Below, piece after piece: positions 7,145 to 15,538 of a stretch of DNA of 31,043 nt. Each line of letters begins with the position of its first letter. Within the stretch, counting starts at the first letter, position 1. Both the position numbers and the translations under genes were made by a program. Source of the stretch: an uncultured Victivallales bacterium (GTDB taxonomy: Bacteria; Verrucomicrobiota; Lentisphaeria; Victivallales; UBA1829); assembly GCA_934661375.1 (NCBI GenBank), contig CAKUJH010000037.1:1-31043 (forward strand). The letters run 5' to 3'. The notes under the pieces were generated by a model. It was not told where the DNA came from. It made no database searches and worked only from the letters and a program-made list of their open reading frames with translations.

Positions 7145-8644
7145 ATGATGTTGAGAACTTTGCTGATCATGACGGGAATACTGGGGATTGTACTGGTCTC
7201 CGGATGCAAAACGGAAGAAGACTACCGCAAGGAACGTGCGGAAAAAGCGGTCCGCTATTTCGCCACGTCGCAATTCAAGGAAGACGAAATCAAGACGGAA
7301 CAGCGTCTTACCCTGGATCAGTGCATCGCCATCGGTTTGAAAAACAACCTGGACATCAAGGTGTTCAATCTGGAGGAGGACATTGCCGCGGAACTGCGTA
7401 CAGCGGAAATCCTCGGAATGCTCCCGGACATCACCATCAACAACAATTTCTCCGGACGCAGCAATGTTCCCGCTTCCGGCAGCAAGGCCTACAAAAGCGA
7501 CGGCGCGACGTACGGCGCCAGCCAGAGCCAGGATCAGAACATCAACAACTTCAACATCGACTTCGCTTTGAGTGTCATGGACTTCGGACTGGCATTCTTC
7601 AATTCCCAGCAGGCGAATGACCGGCTGCTGATGAAAAAACAGCGCACGGAACGCATGGCGCAGAATCTCACGCTGGACATCATTCACGCTTACTGCCGGG
7701 TGGCGGCGGCGCAGCGCGCCCAGTCCATCACGCAGGGGCTGCTCAACACCTGCCGCGACCGGAATGAACTGATCGGCAATCTGGCGAAAAACAAGAAAAT
7801 CACCCCGTTCCGCGCTTTTGATGAAACCCGCCGTTTCATTGAAATGGAACGCCGGCTGACCACTTACATCCTGGACTACCAGAACGCCTGCGTTGAACTC
7901 CGTTCCCTGCTGGGCTATTACCCCTCCGGACGCATCACCGTGGATGATTCTTTCCTGGACAAAGTTCCGTCCGTGGATCTGCCGGACCTGGAACTGCTGG
8001 AACAGATCGCGCTGATCCGCCGTCCCGAACTCCGGGAAACGGACATTCAGCGGCACATTAGCGTCGTTGAATGCCGCAAAGCCATTCTTTCCATGTTCCC
8101 GAATGCGCGCATCTTCTTCGATTTCAACAACGTGAACAACTCGTTCCTCTACAAGCAGAGCTGGTGGGACATGGGAATTCAGGCGGCGTTCAATCTGCTG
8201 AAACTCCCGCAGAAGATTTCCCAGGCCATGGCCTACTCCCAACAGGCGGACGCCGAAACCATGCGTTCGTTCGGACAGGCGATCGCCATTATGGCGCAGG
8301 TCCGGATCTCCCATGCGGACATTCTGGCAAACAAAGATATTTACGACCGTGCCGCCAAGACTTTCAAAAACTATGACACGGCGCTGAAAGCGGCGCAGAA
8401 AAACCGCAAAATCGCCGCCAGCGAACTTTCCCGTCTGGAAGTCGACCACATGCGGCTGACCACGGCGGAAGCCAGCATCGAACAGACCTTGTCTCTGGCG
8501 AACTACTATGTGTCCTTCTATCGTCTGATGAACGCCATCGGCATGAGGGATACGGCACAGGACGCCATGAAGAAACTGCCGGCGGAACTGAAAGCCGCAC
8601 AGACGGAAGCCGGCGTTGTGCTTTCGCAGGGAAAAGGGAAATAA
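7145..8644 (+). CDS. TolC-family outer-membrane lipoprotein
   Basis: A 499-residue protein of the outer-membrane efflux (TolC/OprM) family, expected to form a trimeric channel for a tripartite efflux or type I secretion system. The N terminus is a lipoprotein signal with lipobox VSGC (Cys21). Two repeats of long amphipathic helices follow, each starting with a TolC-like signature (LTLDQCIAIGLKNNLDIKV near residue 60). The first ATG at 7145 lies only three bases after GGAG, so the adjacent ATG at 7148 may be the one used. No inner-membrane pump or adaptor gene is nearby. The 179 bases between the gntR promoter and this gene are A/T-rich and contain TTGCAA (7048-7053) and TTTATAAC (7073-7080), but their spacing is poor, so no promoter is called. 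Confidence 0.85.
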   Translation: MMLRTLLIMTGILGIVLVSGCKTEEDYRKERAEKAVRYFATSQFKEDEIKTEQRLTLDQCIAIGLKNNLDIKVFNLEEDIAAELRTAEILGMLPDITINNNFSGRSNVPASGSKAYKSDGATYGASQSQDQNINNFNIDFALSVMDFGLAFFNSQQANDRLLMKKQRTERMAQNLTLDIIHAYCRVAAAQRAQSITQGLLNTCRDRNELIGNLAKNKKITPFRAFDETRRFIEMERRLTTYILDYQNACVELRSLLGYYPSGRITVDDSFLDKVPSVDLPDLELLEQIALIRRPELRETDIQRHISVVECRKAILSMFPNARIFFDFNNVNNSFLYKQSWWDMGIQAAFNLLKLPQKISQAMAYSQQADAETMRSFGQAIAIMAQVRISHADILANKDIYDRAAKTFKNYDTALKAAQKNRKIAASELSRLEVDHMRLTTAEASIEQTLSLANYYVSFYRLMNAIGMRDTAQDAMKKLPAELKAAQTEAGVVLSQGKGK

Positions 8645-8674
8645 CCGGAAAGAAAGCTCCGGATCAACCCTGAA

Positions 8675-8709
8675 AAAACCGGTCAAGGCACTGTGCCATG
8701 ACCGGTTTT
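8675..8709. terminator. Bidirectional intrinsic terminator
   Basis: AAAACCGGTCA (8675-8685) pairs perfectly with TGACCGGTTTT (8699-8709). The loop itself contains GGCAC/GTGCC, extending the stem across one A-A mismatch. A-runs on the left and T-runs on the right serve the TolC gene (plus) and the convergent hydrolase gene (minus, ends at 8759). Confidence 0.9.
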
Positions 8710-8758
8710 CCTGTATCCGGACAGCTCCCTGCGCGGGGTGCGGTGAATAAAGTCCGGA

Positions 8759-9373
8759 TCACGCCAGATACGGATTGCTGCGCCGTTCCTCTCCGATCGT
8801 GCTGCTGTACTGATGACCGGGCAGGACCCGCAGATCGTCCGGCAGAGGCAGGAGTTTTTCGTGAATGGAACGGATCAGGGTATCGTAATCTCCGCCGGGG
8901 AAATCCGTGCGTCCGATCGCGCCCTGGAACAGCGTATCTCCGGTGAACAGCGCATTATATTGCCTGAACAGCAGACAGACACTGCCCGGCGTATGCCCCG
9001 GAGTTTCCAGCACGGTGAAATCGTCCTGCGGATAATAATCCATGACTTCCGGCAGGTTTTTCGCCGCTGGGATATAAGGCAGCAGATGATTTTCCGGGCT
9101 GAAATACAGAACCCGGTCATTGCCGTTCAGACATACCTTCGCGATGCCGAGCTTTTTCGCCACAGGTCCACAGGCGCCGATATGGTCGACATGGGCATGG
9201 GTCAGCAGAATGACCGCTTCCCGGTATTGGAATCCCCGGGCGGCATTGACAATTTCGGCGGCATCGTCGCCGGGGTCGATGATGTAAAGATTTCCGGAGA
9301 CAGGTCCCGGCACCAGATAGCAGTTGACGCCGATATCTCCGACAACGACGGTAGAGAAAGCAGGATTATTCAT
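8759..9373 (-). CDS. MBL-fold metallo-hydrolase, glyoxalase II-like
   Basis: A 204-residue metallo-beta-lactamase-fold enzyme, cytoplasmic (no signal peptide). All the metal-binding motifs are present in order: THAHVDHIG (His59, His61, Asp63, His64), GHTPGSV, TGDTLF and PGHQYSSTIGEE. The GRTDFPGGD segment and the overall length match the hydroxyacylglutathione-hydrolase-like/YcbL group, which hydrolyse thioesters. The glutathione-binding C-terminal domain of true glyoxalase II is missing, so a different thioester substrate is likely. It starts seven bases after the DA1-like gene, so the two probably form an operon. Confidence 0.9.
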   Translation of the reverse strand: MNNPAFSTVVVGDIGVNCYLVPGPVSGNLYIIDPGDDAAEIVNAARGFQYREAVILLTHAHVDHIGACGPVAKKLGIAKVCLNGNDRVLYFSPENHLLPYIPAAKNLPEVMDYYPQDDFTVLETPGHTPGSVCLLFRQYNALFTGDTLFQGAIGRTDFPGGDYDTLIRSIHEKLLPLPDDLRVLPGHQYSSTIGEERRSNPYLA

Positions 9374-9380
9374 AAAAAAC

Positions 9381-10334
9381 TCACTGTTTAAGGTTCTGTT
9401 TGCTTTTGAAATCGAGGTATTGCCGCAGTCCGTTAAAACCGCGTTTTTCAGCCAGGCGGCGGATCTTGCGGAACCCGTCCCCGTACACGAGATCGGGATT
9501 GTTTTCGATGCTGAGGTTCAGCTGTCTGCGTTTTTTGTACTGATTGTAACGCCACGCGATGTATTCGGCGAATCCTTCCCGGATCTGCAGATCGCGGATT
9601 CCCGGATAATGCGCAGTCATCCAGTCGTGCGCCAGCTCATGCGCGATCACATACTCCATGCGCGCCTGCGGCAGATGATTCAGCACAAAAATCTGAACCT
9701 TCTGTCCGGTTTTGTACACTTCCTCCCCGACTTTCCGTCCCAGATAATCGCGCGTTGTAACTTTCTCCACTTCCGCATCATACTTGAACAGCCCCTGCTC
9801 CGGCATTCCGTCGGAATGATTTCCGGACAGACGGTGCAGAACAGAGGGATCGACCATGGAAAAATGAATGGGATGCCGGGTCCCGATACCCAGGGAAACC
9901 CGCATGACGTCGCGAACTTCATTGAACAGACTCCGGGCGCGGCTGGGATTGGAAACAGCTGTCCGGGCGCAGACAGGACAGATCACGCGTCCGTCGGAAA
10001 GCCGGGTTCCGCGAGCGGGGATCTGACAGGAAAAGCAGCGCGGCAGTTTCATGCAGTCCGTACAGGCGAAAAAGGAATGATCCATGGCGTAAATGCCGCC
10101 GGTGAAAGAACGTTTCCCGCAAATTGTGCATTCCGGGAGGGTCTGGATGAAACATTTCCGCGAACAGAATGTCTTACCCTGCGAAACAATGTACCGGGTT
10201 CCGGGCTTTACAGTCTGACCGCATCGGGAGCAGACGGGCGAATCCTTTGCGGACAAAGCAAAGGACAGCAGGAGAACTGTCAAGATGATAAAAAAGAAAG
10301 CTGATGAAAAAAAACTGGATTTTCTTGCTGTCAT
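9381..10334 (-). CDS. Exported LIM-like / DA1-like zinc metallopeptidase
   Basis: A 317-residue protein with a hydrophobic N-terminal segment (residues 8-29, FFFIILTVLLLSFALSA), either a signal peptide or a membrane anchor. Residues 35-122 carry six cysteine pairs (35/38, 57/61, 69/72, 91/94, 100/103, 119/122), arranged like LIM or treble-clef zinc modules. The C-terminal half has AHELAHDWM (HExxH, His232-Glu233-His236) with downstream Glu253/Glu257, followed by EGFAEYIAWRY. This layout closely resembles the peptidase domain of plant DA1 proteins (AHEMMHAWL), which also follows LIM domains. The reading frame is open upstream to 10790, but that extension would overlap ptsH. The ATG at 10334 follows GGAGAA and starts a good export signal. 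It has its own promoter and is followed by the MBL hydrolase. The target is unknown. Confidence 0.8.
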   Translation of the reverse strand: MTARKSSFFSSAFFFIILTVLLLSFALSAKDSPVCSRCGQTVKPGTRYIVSQGKTFCSRKCFIQTLPECTICGKRSFTGGIYAMDHSFFACTDCMKLPRCFSCQIPARGTRLSDGRVICPVCARTAVSNPSRARSLFNEVRDVMRVSLGIGTRHPIHFSMVDPSVLHRLSGNHSDGMPEQGLFKYDAEVEKVTTRDYLGRKVGEEVYKTGQKVQIFVLNHLPQARMEYVIAHELAHDWMTAHYPGIRDLQIREGFAEYIAWRYNQYKKRRQLNLSIENNPDLVYGDGFRKIRRLAEKRGFNGLRQYLDFKSKQNLKQ

Positions 10335-10372
10335 TCCGTCTTCTCCGTATTGAATAAACGCGAAAATGATGT

Positions 10373-10401
10373 AATTTAAAAGGACTTGAGCCGGATTGCA
10401 A
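10373..10401 (-). promoter_or_regulatory. Promoter for the DA1-like/MBL operon
   Basis: On the minus strand TTGCAA (10401-10396) and TAAATT (10378-10373) are 17 bases apart, about 40 bases upstream of the ATG at 10334. A matching plus-strand promoter for ptsH is less clear: TTGACA at 10416-10421 lacks a good -10 box. Confidence 0.5.
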
Positions 10402-10457
10402 GTCTCATCCTGCTTTTGACAACGATTTTTTTGAAAAAAACATGGGGAAACTGCGAT

Positions 10458-10736
10458 ATGACAAAAAAAAGTGAAATTTTTGAAATAATCAACGAACGGG
10501 GATTTCATGCGCGTCCGGCATCCCTGTTTGTCCAGAATGCGGGGAATTACGCCTCGAATATTTCCGTGAAGAATCTGACGTCCGGAGAAATTGCGGACGG
10601 GAAAAGCCTGATGTCTCTGCTGATTCTGGCGGCAGGCAAAGGAACCCGTCTGGAAGTTACAGCCGACGGTCCGGATGCCGAAGAAGCATTGAAAGGATTG
10701 GGAACCATGATCCGCGGAGGATTCGATGAAGACTGA
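10458..10736 (+). CDS. ptsH: HPr, phosphocarrier protein of the PTS
   Basis: A 92-residue phosphocarrier that accepts phosphate from enzyme I on a histidine and passes it to sugar-specific EIIA domains or regulators. The active site is GFHARPAS (His17). The regulatory serine region is DGKSLMSLL (Ser50), the position phosphorylated by HPr kinase in many bacteria. Length and motif order are those of the family. The ATG at 10458 follows GGGGAA. A longer frame from TTG at 10386 would add a spurious hydrophobic stretch and is not favoured. The last 11 bases overlap ptsI. No enzyme II gene is in the window, so a regulatory PTS role is possible. Confidence 0.95.
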   Translation: MTKKSEIFEIINERGFHARPASLFVQNAGNYASNISVKNLTSGEIADGKSLMSLLILAAGKGTRLEVTADGPDAEEALKGLGTMIRGGFDED

Positions 10737-12552
10737 TCCCGCCCCGAAAAAAATACGCCGCAGAGACAAAACGCAGAAACGAGAAATCATGTTTCACGGG
10801 ATTCCCGCCTCGCCCGGAATCGCCTGCGGGACGGTTCTGCTGCTGCAGGAAAATTCTGTTGAACTGCTTTCCGGGAAGGATGTGAAAACCATTCCGCCTT
10901 CGCAGGTTGCAGCGGAAATTTCCCGTTTCAAAAAAGCGCTGGAAGAAACCCGCAGCGAAATCAAGACTCTGCGGGATCGTGTTCAGGCATCGCTGGAAGC
11001 TCATGAAGCCAATATCTTCGATGCGCATTTTCTGATTGTGGACGACCATGCGCTGATGACCGAAGTCTGCTCCGCCATCGAGAAAAAACTGCTGCCGGCG
11101 CAATATGCTTATTCGCAGGTGATTCAGAAATATATCCAGGCGATTTCCGCGGTTGCCGATCCGTATCTGAAAGAACGCGCGCTGGACGTCAAGGATGTGG
11201 CGGCGCGGATTCTGGCGCATTTGCAGGGCAAGGCGAAACCGCCGCTGGACAAACTGCCCGGTCCGCGGATCATTGTCACGAAGGACCTGACACCGTCGGA
11301 CACAGCCATGCTGGACCGCGAACACGTGATCGGGTTCGCCACAGAATCCGGCAGCAAGACTTCCCACAGCGCAATTCTGGCGCGTTCCATGCAGATTCCC
11401 GCCATCGTCGGGCTGAACCATTTCGTGGAATGGCTGGAAGACGGCGACAAACTGATTCTGGACGGCTTTCTGGGCATTGCCATTCTGAACCCGCAGCCCG
11501 TTACCGTCGAATTGTATGAACAGAAGGAAAAGAGCAAAGCCCGGCTGTACGCGGAACTCATGCGGGAAACGCAGCTGCAGTCTGAAACCACCGACGGCTA
11601 CCGCATACAGCTGGCGGCAAACGTGGAAAGCGCGGATCATATTGCCGATCTCAAACGTTTCGGCGCAGCGGGCATCGGGCTGTTCCGCACGGAATATCTC
11701 TACATGAACAAGGAACAGCTGCCTTCCGAAGAAGAGCAGTTCAGAGTCTATAAAAAAGTGGCGGAAGCGGCAAACGGACAACCGGTCATCATCCGGACAC
11801 TGGATCTGGGCGGAGACAAACTGTCGAGTGCGGTCGGCACTTTTCAGGAACAGAACCCATTTCTGGGATTGCGCGCCGTCCGGCTGTGTCTGGCAAAACC
11901 GGAAATCTTCAAAACGCAGCTGCGCGCCATTCTCCGGGCAGGCTGTTTCGGCAATATCAAAATGATGTTCCCGATGATTTCCTCGGCAAGCGAACTGGAC
12001 CGGGTACTGGCATTGCTGGATGAAGTCAAATCGGAACTCCAGAACGCCAATATGCGTTTTGCCGGCGGAATGGATGTCGGCATCATGATTGAAATACCGG
12101 CGGCGGCAATCATTGCCGACACCCTGGCGAAGAAAGTGGACTTCTTCAGCATGGGAACCAACGATCTGGTTCAATACACACTGGCTGTCGACCGCAACAA
12201 CGAGCATGTTGCCGACTTGTACGAACCCACCCATCCGGCAGTTCTGCGGCTGATCGGGCATACGGCAAAAGCCGCCGGCAGACAGGGAATCTGGACAGGA
12301 GTCTGCGGTGAAATGGCTGGCGATCTGCGCTATGTGCCGATCCTGATCGGGCTGGGAGTGGAGGAATTGAGCATGTCGCCCATGACCATCGGGCATGTCC
12401 GGCGGCTCATCCGGAAAATTTCCATGGCGGACGCCGAAAGAATCGCAGCGCAGGCACTGGAAGCCGAAACCGGCGAAGAAGCTCTGCGGATTTCCACGGA
12501 ATATCTGGAACGCACCATGCCGGAAATTCTGGCTGCCGTTCGGGAAGGTTAA
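10726..12552 (+). CDS. ptsI: PTS enzyme I, phosphoenolpyruvate-protein phosphotransferase
   Basis: A 608-residue cytoplasmic enzyme that autophosphorylates from phosphoenolpyruvate and phosphorylates HPr. Residues about 22-150 include the N-terminal GIPASPGIA start and the helical HPr-binding region. The phosphorylated histidine is in SKTSHSAILARS (His214). The C-terminal PEP-binding barrel shows DLGGDK, MFPMISS, GTNDLVQYTLAVDRNN and GVCGEMAGD with the catalytic cysteine. The start at 10726 follows GGAGG closely and overlaps the end of ptsH, giving a charged extension of about 20 residues before the usual enzyme I start. An internal ATG at 10789 is the alternative. The gene is co-transcribed with ptsH. 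Confidence 0.95.
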   Translation: MKTDPAPKKIRRRDKTQKREIMFHGIPASPGIACGTVLLLQENSVELLSGKDVKTIPPSQVAAEISRFKKALEETRSEIKTLRDRVQASLEAHEANIFDAHFLIVDDHALMTEVCSAIEKKLLPAQYAYSQVIQKYIQAISAVADPYLKERALDVKDVAARILAHLQGKAKPPLDKLPGPRIIVTKDLTPSDTAMLDREHVIGFATESGSKTSHSAILARSMQIPAIVGLNHFVEWLEDGDKLILDGFLGIAILNPQPVTVELYEQKEKSKARLYAELMRETQLQSETTDGYRIQLAANVESADHIADLKRFGAAGIGLFRTEYLYMNKEQLPSEEEQFRVYKKVAEAANGQPVIIRTLDLGGDKLSSAVGTFQEQNPFLGLRAVRLCLAKPEIFKTQLRAILRAGCFGNIKMMFPMISSASELDRVLALLDEVKSELQNANMRFAGGMDVGIMIEIPAAAIIADTLAKKVDFFSMGTNDLVQYTLAVDRNNEHVADLYEPTHPAVLRLIGHTAKAAGRQGIWTGVCGEMAGDLRYVPILIGLGVEELSMSPMTIGHVRRLIRKISMADAERIAAQALEAETGEEALRISTEYLERTMPEILAAVREG

Positions 12553-12561
12553 TCTGTTTTC

Positions 12562-15495
12562 ATGAGTCTGAACGATATTATCATCCGGGGCGCGGAGGAA
12601 CACAACCTCAAATCCGTTGACGTTACCATTCCGCGCAATTCACTGACCGTCGTAACGGGTTTGAGCGGATCGGGCAAATCCTCGCTGGCATTTGACACGC
12701 TGTACGCGGAAGGACAGCGCCGCTATGTGGAAAGTCTTTCCGCTTACGCGCGGCAGTTCCTCGACCGGATGCAGAAACCCAAGGTTCAGCATATCGAAGG
12801 ACTCTCCCCCGCCATCGCCATCGAACAGCGCTCCGCCGGATCCAACCCGCGGTCCACGGTGGCGACCGTCACGGAAATTTACGATTATCTCCGCCTGCTC
12901 TATGCCCATACCGGCACGCCGCACTGTCCGAAATGCGGACACATTCTCAAAGCACAGTCGGCGCAGAGCATCTGCGAAAAACTCCAGAAACTTCCGGCGG
13001 GACTTCAGATGATGATTCTTTCCCCGTATATTTCCGGGAAAAAAGGCGAACACCGCGACGTTCTGGAAAAAATCCGCAAAGACGGTTTTGTACGCGCCCG
13101 CATCGACGGTAAAATCACACTGCTGGACGATGAACCGCCGGTTCTGGCAAAAACACTGCGCCACAATATCGAGGCTGTGGTGGACCGCCTGATCACCGGC
13201 AAGGCTGACTCTTCGCGTCTCAATGATTCCGTGGAAACGGCACTCAAACTGGGCGGCGGCAATCTCATCATCCTGCTGGAAGACAAATCCGGGGAACCGG
13301 ACTCCAAAGTCTCCGCCGAAAAGAAATGGAAAGAGGAACGCATCAGCGAACATTTTTCCTGTCCGGACTGTGAAATCAGTTTCCCGAAACCTGAGCCGCG
13401 CAATTTTTCGTTCAACAGCCCGTTCGGCGCCTGTCCGGTCTGCAACGGTCTCGGCGCCCTGATGGTCATGAACCCGGCTCTGGTGGTTCCGGATGACTCC
13501 AAATCCATCCGAGACGGTGCCATCCCCGGCTGGCGGCGCGGTCCCCGGCGGCTGATCATTTATTACAATCATCTGCTCCGGTGCATTGCGGAACATTACC
13601 GTATGCCTTCCATGATGACAACTCCCTGGCGGGATCTGCCGGAGAACATCCGCCATACTCTGCTGTACGGCAGCGGTGAAGAGCAGATTGATTTCAGTTT
13701 CCGGATCGGACGCAAAACCTACAAATCCATCGGTCCGTTTGAAGGCATTCTTGCCAACATGCAGCGGCGTCAGGCGGAATCCGAAAGCGATTCCGTGCGG
13801 GAACGGCTTAAAGAATACATGACCTTCCGGACCTGTCCGGAATGTCACGGCAAACGGCTCAAACCCGAAAGTCTGGCGGTTACGGTAGACGGTCTGTCCA
13901 TTGATGATTTCAACCGGCTTTCCGTGGAAAAAGCACTGGAATTTGTCCGAAAGCTGGAACTGGATGAAGAAAAGGCGCATATCGCCAAAGATATTCTCAA
14001 GGAAATCGAATCCCGGCTGAAATTTCTGTCCGATGTGGGACTCGCCTACCTTACCCTGTCCCGGGAGAGCGGAACTCTGTCCGGCGGAGAAGCCCAGAGG
14101 ATCCGTCTGGCAACCCAGCTGGGGTGCGGACTGGTCGGCGTGCTTTACATTCTGGATGAACCCAGTATCGGACTGCATCAGCGCGACAACGACCGGCTGC
14201 TTGCAACCCTGAAAAAACTGCGCGACATCGGCAACACCGTCGTGGTCGTGGAACATGACATGGACACCATTTTCGCCGCGGATCATGTGCTGGACATGGG
14301 ACCGGCGGCAGGAGTCAACGGCGGACGGCTGGTCGCAGCAGGAACACCGAAGGAAATCATGGCTTCCAAAGATTCCCTCACGGGAAAATACATGTCCGGC
14401 GAACTGGAAGTCAAAGTTCCGGAAAAACGGGTGCCGGGCAACGGCGATTTTCTGGAAATCATCGGAGCGGAACACAACAATCTGAAAAATGTGGATGTAC
14501 GGATTCCGCTGGGAACATTCTGCTGTGTTACCGGAGTTTCCGGTTCAGGAAAAAGCAGTCTGGTCAACGGGATTCTGCGCGCCGCGCTGTCGCAGCATTT
14601 CAAAATGGCGGATCCCGCCGTGCCGGGTAAGCACCGCGAAATCCGCGGACTGGAACACCTGGGCAAGGCAATTGTCATTGACCAGAGTCCGATTGGACGC
14701 ACTCCGCGTTCCAACGCAGCGACTTACACCGAACTTTTCGGTACGATCCGCAATCTGTTCGCGGCATTGCCCGAATCCAAAATGCGCGGATTCGGCCCCG
14801 GACGATTCAGCTTCAACATGAAAGGCGGACGCTGCGAAGAATGTCAGGGCGACGGCATCAAGAAAATCGAAATGCAGTTCCTGCCGGACGTCTACGTAAC
14901 CTGTTCGGCGTGCCACGGCAAACGGTTCAACAAAGAAACGCTCAGCGTTGCCTACAAGCACAAGAACATTGCGGAAATTCTGGAAATGACCGTGGATGAA
15001 GCCGTGGATTTCTTTGAAGCCGTGCCGACAGTTCACCGCAAGCTCAAAACTCTGCAGGAAGTCGGACTCGGCTATATCCAGCTGGGACAGCCCGCCACCA
15101 CGCTTTCCGGCGGCGAAGCTCAGCGGGTCAAGCTTGCCACGGAACTGGCACGCATCCCGCGCGGTCATACGCTTTACATTCTCGATGAACCTACCACCGG
15201 ACTGCACATCGCCGACATCCGGCAGCTGCTGGACGTGCTGATCCGTCTGCGGGATAAAGGCAACACGGTTCTGGTGATTGAACACAATCTGGACGTCATC
15301 AAAGTGGCGGACCACATCATTGATCTGGGACCGGAAGGCGGAGACCGGGGCGGACGCATCATCGCGGAAGGAACGCCGGAGGAAGTGGCGGCAGTGCCGG
15401 AATCCTACACGGGCATCTACCTGGCGAAAATGCCGGGCATTGTCCCCGCGGTCAAAACTTCTTCAGCCGGAAAAACGCGCCGGAAGAAAAACTGA
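12562..15495 (+). CDS. uvrA: Excinuclease ABC subunit A
   Basis: A 977-residue nucleotide-excision-repair ATPase that finds DNA damage with UvrB; family members are usually about 940 residues. Two ABC ATPase modules are complete. Walker A sites are GLSGSGKS (33-40) and GVSGSGKS (about 658-665). The signature motifs are LSGGEAQRIRLA and LSGGEAQRVKLA, and the Walker B regions are LYILDEPSIGLH and LYILDEPTTGLH. Zinc-binding cysteine pairs are visible (CPDC/CPVC and CEEC/CSAC). The YVESLSAYARQFL UvrB-interacting segment is present. The extra length is mostly a lysine/arginine-rich C-terminal tail. It starts nine bases after ptsI, with no promoter evident between, so it is probably read through from the PTS genes. 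Confidence 0.98.
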   Translation: MSLNDIIIRGAEEHNLKSVDVTIPRNSLTVVTGLSGSGKSSLAFDTLYAEGQRRYVESLSAYARQFLDRMQKPKVQHIEGLSPAIAIEQRSAGSNPRSTVATVTEIYDYLRLLYAHTGTPHCPKCGHILKAQSAQSICEKLQKLPAGLQMMILSPYISGKKGEHRDVLEKIRKDGFVRARIDGKITLLDDEPPVLAKTLRHNIEAVVDRLITGKADSSRLNDSVETALKLGGGNLIILLEDKSGEPDSKVSAEKKWKEERISEHFSCPDCEISFPKPEPRNFSFNSPFGACPVCNGLGALMVMNPALVVPDDSKSIRDGAIPGWRRGPRRLIIYYNHLLRCIAEHYRMPSMMTTPWRDLPENIRHTLLYGSGEEQIDFSFRIGRKTYKSIGPFEGILANMQRRQAESESDSVRERLKEYMTFRTCPECHGKRLKPESLAVTVDGLSIDDFNRLSVEKALEFVRKLELDEEKAHIAKDILKEIESRLKFLSDVGLAYLTLSRESGTLSGGEAQRIRLATQLGCGLVGVLYILDEPSIGLHQRDNDRLLATLKKLRDIGNTVVVVEHDMDTIFAADHVLDMGPAAGVNGGRLVAAGTPKEIMASKDSLTGKYMSGELEVKVPEKRVPGNGDFLEIIGAEHNNLKNVDVRIPLGTFCCVTGVSGSGKSSLVNGILRAALSQHFKMADPAVPGKHREIRGLEHLGKAIVIDQSPIGRTPRSNAATYTELFGTIRNLFAALPESKMRGFGPGRFSFNMKGGRCEECQGDGIKKIEMQFLPDVYVTCSACHGKRFNKETLSVAYKHKNIAEILEMTVDEAVDFFEAVPTVHRKLKTLQEVGLGYIQLGQPATTLSGGEAQRVKLATELARIPRGHTLYILDEPTTGLHIADIRQLLDVLIRLRDKGNTVLVIEHNLDVIKVADHIIDLGPEGGDRGGRIIAEGTPEEVAAVPESYTGIYLAKMPGIVPAVKTSSAGKTRRKKN

Positions 15496-15502
15496 ACGGA
15501 AA

Positions 15503-15535
15503 CCGGGAGGCGGCAATGCCCCCCGGAGATTTTTT
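15503..15535 (+). terminator. Intrinsic terminator after uvrA
   Basis: CCGGGAGGC (15503-15511) pairs with GCCCCCCGG (15518-15526) with one mismatch. The loop is six bases and TTTTTT follows at 15530-15535. It lies directly between uvrA and the stop codon of the convergent DUF4838 gene. Confidence 0.85.
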
Positions 15536-15538
15536 CCA

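Noticed and set aside
10386..10457. Extended HPr starting at TTG 10386
   Set aside because: HPr proteins are about 88-92 residues, and the ATG at 10458 gives the correct length.
10335..10790. N-terminal extension of the DA1-like gene to 10790
   Set aside because: It would overlap ptsH and ptsI antisense. The ATG at 10334 has a ribosome site, a promoter and begins an export signal.
10657..12603. A 648-residue open frame on the minus strand opposite ptsI, with similar long frames opposite uvrA (12640-14475), the DUF4838 gene (15818-17875), the GH-like gene (170-2299) and the EF-hand gene (26466-28847)
   Set aside because: Their proteins are rich in Arg, His, Phe and Gln without domains or signal sequences. 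They lie opposite strongly recognisable genes, so they are by-products of codon bias.
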